Assembly (NCBI GenBank): GCA_028571685.1
Contig: CM053158.1
Location: forward strand, 55,396,001-55,460,000
Direction: 5' to 3'
Origin: Heterohyrax brucei
Taxonomy: Eukaryota; Chordata; Mammalia; Hyracoidea; Procaviidae
Length of the DNA: 64,000 nt
The notes under the pieces are model-generated. The model worked only from the letters and a program-made list of their open reading frames with translations, was not told where the DNA came from and ran no database searches. Shown one piece after another: positions 59,281-64,000 of the stretch. The number at the start of each line of letters is the position of its first letter. The stretch's first letter is position 1. The translations under genes and the position numbers were made by a program.

Positions 59281-60155
59281 GATAAGAAATGGGTTAGGTG
59301 AAGGGAGTGACAGCACGCAGAAGAAGGGAGGTGAGCACCACTGGGCTATACCAAAAGCTAAAAGGTTTCTTAAATACAACCCAACGTTTTGAAGGACAGA
59401 GTAACAGTGACAGGGATCTGGGGGCCATGGTTTCAGAGGACATCTGGGTCAATTAATAAACTAAGTGTTTTAAAGAAAATATCCTTCATCCCACTTTGGT
59501 GAGTGGTGCCTGGAGTCTTAAAAGCTTGTAAGCAGCTGTGTATGTTCTATCAATTGTTCTCTATTCACCTGGAGCAGAGAAGACTGAAGGACACCAAAGA
59601 TAGAGGAAAATACAAGTCCAGGAGCAGAAGAGGCCATAAGATCTGGAGACTTGATTAGCATGAGAAGAACTAGATGGTGCCCGGCCACCACCAGTGGCTA
59701 CCCTGATGGGGAACACAACACACAGTCTCTGAAGTAGCCAGGGAAAAATGGGTGTACAGAACCAGAACTCGATTATATAGAACAGACCTGATGGTCTATC
59801 TGGCTGGCAAGTTCTGAGAACACGGTCCTTGGATTTTCTGTTGGCTCAGAGCTGAAACCAGTGGAGGAGCCAGCTCTTCAAAGATTGGACTTAACTATGA
59901 GACACAGAGTGAAGCTGGCAAGGAATGTGCTTCTTGGTTTAAATATATACATGAAGCTGTTTGAGCAGCTCCTAATCCAGAGACTAGATGAGGGTGGAAG
60001 GGGACAGGACTTGGCCGATCAGATACTGGAAGTACACAGTGGAAAGCAGGAGTGGGATGTCACAGGGTAGGGTGAGCAGCTAGAGTTGCGTAGAGGTGTG
60101 GGTGCTGGGTTTTATATGACAAACTAACTTGGATTGTAAACTTTCACTTAAGGCA
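59281..60155 (+). mobile_element. Long L1: 3' UTR
   Basis: Same blocks as the other L1 3' UTRs in the window: 'gggggccatggtttcagagg', CACTTTGGTGAGTGGTGCC, 'gatggtgcccggccaccaccagtggc' and the end 'ttgtaaactttcacttaag'. No strong poly(A); an AT-rich stretch follows. Confidence 0.85.
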
Positions 60156-60235
60156 TGATTTTACATATATAATAAATATACATATTTACATATAACATAT
60201 ATAGATATATGTATTATACATAGGAAATGTATATG
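60156..60235. repeat. AT-rich (TA/CATA)n low-complexity tract
   Basis: Repeated ACATATA and TATATA text after the L1 3' end. Confidence 0.8.
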
Positions 60236-60494
60236 TTTTAAAGAGAATTGCTTAGACTTCCAGTTCTGGGTAAATTGCAGTATATTTTGCACCTTCTGCT
60301 TATCATGCACACACCCAACCTGGAAAACAACACGTAATTCACTTAGCAAGGATTCTGAAAGGTACAGAAGAGGCAGACTGGCTAGAAACCCTGAATCTCA
60401 AGGAACAACACAGCAGTGAGAGCTTGGCTTTCTGTTATTGTCTCCTATGTACTCTGGCCTACCTGCTAGAGAAGCCTACCACCAGAAATACCAG

Positions 60495-60714
60495 TGCTGT
60501 TGCTGCTATTAGGTGCCACTGAATTGATACTGACTCATAGCAACTCCAAGTGACACAGCAGAACTGCCCCCATAGCGTTTCCTGGGCTGTAATCTTTATG
60601 GGAACAGATCAACAGATCTTTTTCCTGCAGAACTGCTAGGTGGGTTCCAACTGTCTACTTCTCAACTGTTCAGTTAGCAGCCTAGTACTTAAACACGGTA
60701 CCACCAGGCACAGA
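60495..60714 (-). repeat. AfroSINE, long variant
   Basis: TTGCTGCTATTAGGTGCCAC, an RTE-like left end, then GCGTTTCCTGGGCTGTAATC, GAACTGCTAGGTGGGTTCC and GGTACCACCAGG. Confidence 0.9.
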
Positions 60715-61083
60715 CTAACAAAAAATTCCCAAGGAAAAAATGTTTTCTCTAGCCTGAAGACAAGGAAAAGGGCAACCAAACAGTAAAGAAACCTCTAACG
60801 ATACCCATCTCACGTGGAGGTGAATACTGTGGGAACAAATCTACACCTATCCTCCACTCTAACGCCACTGCAGAAGCAGAAGCACGGTCAAATCTTCTGT
60901 GCCATCTCCCTCTTTCTGAGTACTGAGGCTCTGTCCCTCCCTTGTGGAGCCTGGGGGCAGAAACGCTGACTTCCATCAATCTCTCATAGCAAGGAGGAGG
61001 TGTGTTCTCTCCAAACTGTATCCCATGGGCACAGCCTAGGGGTCAACCCTCCCTACAATTAATTAGGGAGCATTCTTTCATGC

Positions 61084-61252
61084 AAAGAGCCTTAGTGGCA
61101 GAGCGGTTAAGAGTCTACCTTTCAACTAAAAGGTTGTTGGTTCGAACCTACCCAGGGGCAGGGTGGAAGAAAATCCTGGCAGTGTGTTTCTGTAAAGATT
61201 ATATGGATTGGAATGAATTATGAAACGGAATAACTTGAAGACACACAATAAT
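61084..61252 (+). repeat. AfroSINE, long variant
   Basis: AAGAGCCTTAGTGGCAGAGC head, TTGGTTCGAACCTACCCAG B box (near-intact), the 'gaagaaaatcctggcagtg' block and a diverged 3' end with TGAAGACACACAATAATG. Confidence 0.88.
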
Positions 61253-62250
61253 GACCTCCTCCGCACAGACTGTGGTCAGCACTCTGACTTCTGCCAGCCC
61301 CGTAGACAGGAGGTATGACCCTCTGCTAGAAAGCTCTTGTACAGAATTCTGATTTCTAACCCCGCTACCACAGCTGCCAGAAGAAAGAAGACTTTGGGCT
61401 GAATGTGACTCCATCTTCTCTGCAGTGACAAGGCAACACCCCGTCACAGCTGAATCAGTGGGTAAAACCCTGTCGTCTGCCTCTGCTCCGCGTTAATGAG
61501 GCCATCTCTGAGGAGACCACGGGGTGGGGTCCTGTCGAGATAGCACATCAGTGGGGCCAGGCAGAAAAACATTGCAGAGGCATATAAACTAAACTGACTT
61601 TTGAACTGTGACTCACCAGAGTGGACCATGATGTGTGTCTTGAATCAGAACACATTGGCTACTTGCCAAAATAGAAAAATTCCAATAGGAATCAGACTGA
61701 TTATGTAATACTCAACATCTCCCAAAACACAGTCCAAAATCACCCATCCTACTAAGAAACAGGAAAATTTAAACTCACATGAAAAAAGATGATTAACAGA
61801 TAATAACAGTCATATGACACTGATGCTGGAATTATTGGAAAAGGATTTTAAAGCAGCTGCAATAAAAACACTTTTGAAACAAATAAAAAATAAAGTGTCT
61901 TGGCAAAGAGACTATATAAGGAGGAACTAAGCTGCAATTTTAGAATCGAAAAATACAGTAACTGAAGTAAAAAAATTAACAAACACCTCACTGGAGCATT
62001 TTAATATCAGAATTGAGATGAGATAGGAAAGAATCAGTGAACATGAAGGTAAATCAATAGAAATGAGCCAACCTGAACAACACAGAGGAGATAGATTGGG
62101 GGGAAAAAATGAATTGAGCATCAGGGGCAATTACAAACTCACATTCATGTCATTGAAATCCCCCAAGAAATAAATTTGTTTAAAAAATGTTTGAAAAAAA
62201 TGTGACAAAAAACTTCCCAAATTTGGTGAAAAATAAGCTTAAAAGTTCAA

Positions 62251-63119
62251 TAGTATATGTGTGAAAGTAAGCTTTCAGTTCTCTAGGATAAATAGTCAGG
62301 AGCAATTTATTACTAATTTACATGATAAATGTATGTTTGAATTTGTAAAGGAAGTTTCTAAGCTTTTTGAAGTTCCATTCTATGTTCCATCAGCAGGCTA
62401 CGAGGGATCCCAGCATCCTGTGTTCTCAACCATTGCTGAACCGAGATGAGTGGTACTACAGTCACGTAGGCTACCATCACTGGTGAGAAATGGGGCTCAT
62501 GAACTCACTGTAGTATTTAGGCAGCTTCTCATGATTCAGATTATTTCAGTATAGACGTTATTAAAAAAAAGGAGTGGTGGCTAAACAGTGGATTATTATA
62601 TAGCCGTTAAAAATGTATTATTGAAGCTATCCAGCACAATCCCATTTTGTTAAAATAAAGTATGGGGTTTTGTATATAAAATAATAACAATAGAGACAAT
62701 GATATGTGTTTTTAACTATCATTATTATGCTGGACTTACTTTTAGTTTGAGATGGGTTCACTAGTATCTACGTATTTTCCAACTTTGCTCCCTTTGGATA
62801 CTCCATTGGAACTGGTCATCTTAACACAAACTGAGGTGTTATTTCAGAGCATGGAGAAACACCCAGACAGCTAGAAATGACCCTTTGATTGGCAAAACTC
62901 TCTGAGATCATCACTCTTTCAACTTGATCTCTCAAATGCAAGTCTGACCAACCCAGTGATTTCATGTTTCACAATGTTTGGAAAGAGATCTGTGTAGACA
63001 CCAGAATGCTTCTATTACTACCTTGCTCTGGAAAACAAGGCAAAACATATTTGAGTGTTTATTGCAAGCTGGAGACATTTTTGGCTTCACTATGCAGAAT
63101 TAGCCAGAGAGAAGGAAAA
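62251..63119. other. Intergenic sequence, nothing recognised
   Basis: AT-rich, no feature supported. Confidence 0.4.
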
Positions 63120-63235
63120 CTAGTATTTGTTGAGTACTCATAATGTATGAGGTACAATTTAGAACTTCACGTAATCCTTAGAAATTTAAGAGAGTCTCAT
63201 TTTCCAGAAGAAAATGGAGCTGGGATTCAAACCGC
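63120..63235 (+). repeat. MIR SINE fragment
   Basis: 'tagtatttgttgagtactcataatgtatgagg' and 'gggattcaaacc' are MIR-type phrases. Confidence 0.6.
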
Positions 63236-63399
63236 TTATATTCTTGAGTTGTCTCTCTCAGAAGTTTGGAATTTAAGAGCATGTGTTAATAAATGTAATG
63301 TTAGAAACTGTAAGTTACCCTTAAAGTCTTAAAATCCTCAAAATTTGAGCAAAAACACCAGAGATGGCACTGTGAAAATGAAATCACATCAGGGCAATG
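63236..63399. other. Short intergenic spacer
   Basis: Nothing recognised. Confidence 0.4.
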
Positions 63400-63620
63400 T
63401 TAAAAAAAAAAAAACAACAAAAAAGCAAAGCCATTGCTTTTGACCTGATTCCAGCTCGCAGCAACACTGTAGGACGAAGTCGAACTGTCCCACAGGGTTT
63501 CCAAGGCTGTAAACTTTCAGGAAGCAGACTTCCACATCTTTCTCCCACAGAGCAGTGGCAGGTTCAGACTGCGGACACCAGACAGCAGCCGAGCACTTAA
63601 CCATTATGTCACCTGGCCTC
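63400..63620 (-). repeat. AfroSINE, long variant
   Basis: A-run with CAACAA at left, AAGCAAAGCCATTGCTTTTG, GGGTTTCCAAGGCTGTAAAC, GGCAGGTTCAGACTGCGG and complement head near CACCTGGCCTCC. Confidence 0.9.
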
Positions 63621-64000
63621 CTTAAGGGTAGTGGTAGTGGGAGTCAAAAGAGGATTGGCGCCTAATGCTATAAGAAATTCTGTAACTGTATAAGACTGTC
63701 CAGAATTGAGAATTCAAGTTCTTAGAAAGTAGATATATTGAATGAGAATTATTTAACTATAATTTGATAAGGCACTGTTTGATTTTAGCAATGGTGTGAA
63801 GTACAGTCAGCAAGACTGTTAAAATGAGGAAGTCTGTCCCTTGCAGTTTAATGGGACATCATCCCAGAAGCCAAGATGTGATTTCAGCAGAAAACAGGAG
63901 CAATAAGATGCTTTTAGATGGATGGAGGTTGTTTTTAACACCTAGAAAGGAGTGTTAGGGTGGGTCTGGGGAATAATTTATTTCTGCTTTGTGGCTATGT
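63621..64000. other. Window end, nothing recognised
   Basis: AT-rich intergenic sequence to the window edge. Confidence 0.4.

Larger units (their letters stand above)
60236..62250 (+). mobile_element. L1/HAL1-like fragment with ORF1-type sequence
   Basis: From about 61.6 kb reads as L1M/HAL1-style text: SPKHSPKSPILLRNRKI, then MTLMLELLEKDFKAAAIKTL, 'ISEHEGKSIEMSQPEQHRG' and KNFPNLVKNKL, interrupted by stops. The 5' part (60.24-61.6 kb) looks like an L1 5' UTR. Two AfroSINEs are inside. The split between leader and body is uncertain. Confidence 0.6.

Overview
The window is mammalian nuclear DNA from an afrothere, most likely an elephant or a close relative. The evidence is about 35 tRNA-headed AfroSINE copies on both strands, several copies of an RTE (BovB-like) LINE with a shared 3' tail, and a lineage-type L1 with a characteristic 3' UTR. 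No bacterial-type genes, CRISPR arrays or operons are present. Nearly every predicted ORF lies in, or antisense to, a decayed transposon.

One real gene is visible: the 3' half of TAFA4 (FAM19A4), on the + strand. TAFA4 encodes a secreted, cysteine-rich, chemokine-like neuropeptide. Three coding exons can be read: 9835-9990, 34294-34418 and a tiny terminal exon whose coding part is 40496-40507. Joined, they keep one frame, carry all ten family cysteines at exact spacing and end in V-T-R-stop. The last intron begins with a GC rather than a GT donor. The 5' exons (signal peptide, 5' UTR) are not visible and are presumably upstream of the window. A probable AT-rich 3' UTR follows the stop to about 41.6-41.9 kb.

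Layout: 0.5-6.3 kb is a near-complete minus-strand RTE broken by an AfroSINE and an L1. 6.6-9.4 kb holds old LTRs in the intron. 9.8 kb is the first visible TAFA4 exon. 10-34 kb is a large intron with an RTE inserted in an LTR (13.6-16.3 kb), SINE clusters (17-21 kb) and a deeply nested RTE pile-up (22.1-28.8 kb). 34.3-40.5 kb holds the last two coding exons and the short last intron. From 42 kb to the end is intergenic: mariner copies, LTRs, an old L1 fragment (49.6-51.0 kb), a long decayed L1 of about 8.8 kb (51.3-60.2 kb) hosting SINEs, a mariner and an antisense L1, and a further L1/HAL1-like fragment (60.2-62.3 kb).

The most unusual signal is a set of micro-retroposons. Three inserts of about 14-40 bp are flanked by 12-15 bp target-site duplications, and all share the same SINE-like 3' terminus (CACTTGGC, in two cases CACTTGGCTTTGG). 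A fourth insert is a bare A-rich tail of about 22 bp with a 16-bp duplication. They look like retrotransposition products truncated almost to nothing, and may trace to a SINE subfamily with no full-length copy here. Other leads are the GC donor before a four-codon exon, the SINE/RTE shared tail, and nested insertions that give a relative chronology. Repeat names were assigned by eye without a database search, and repeat edges are approximate (usually within 10-30 bp).
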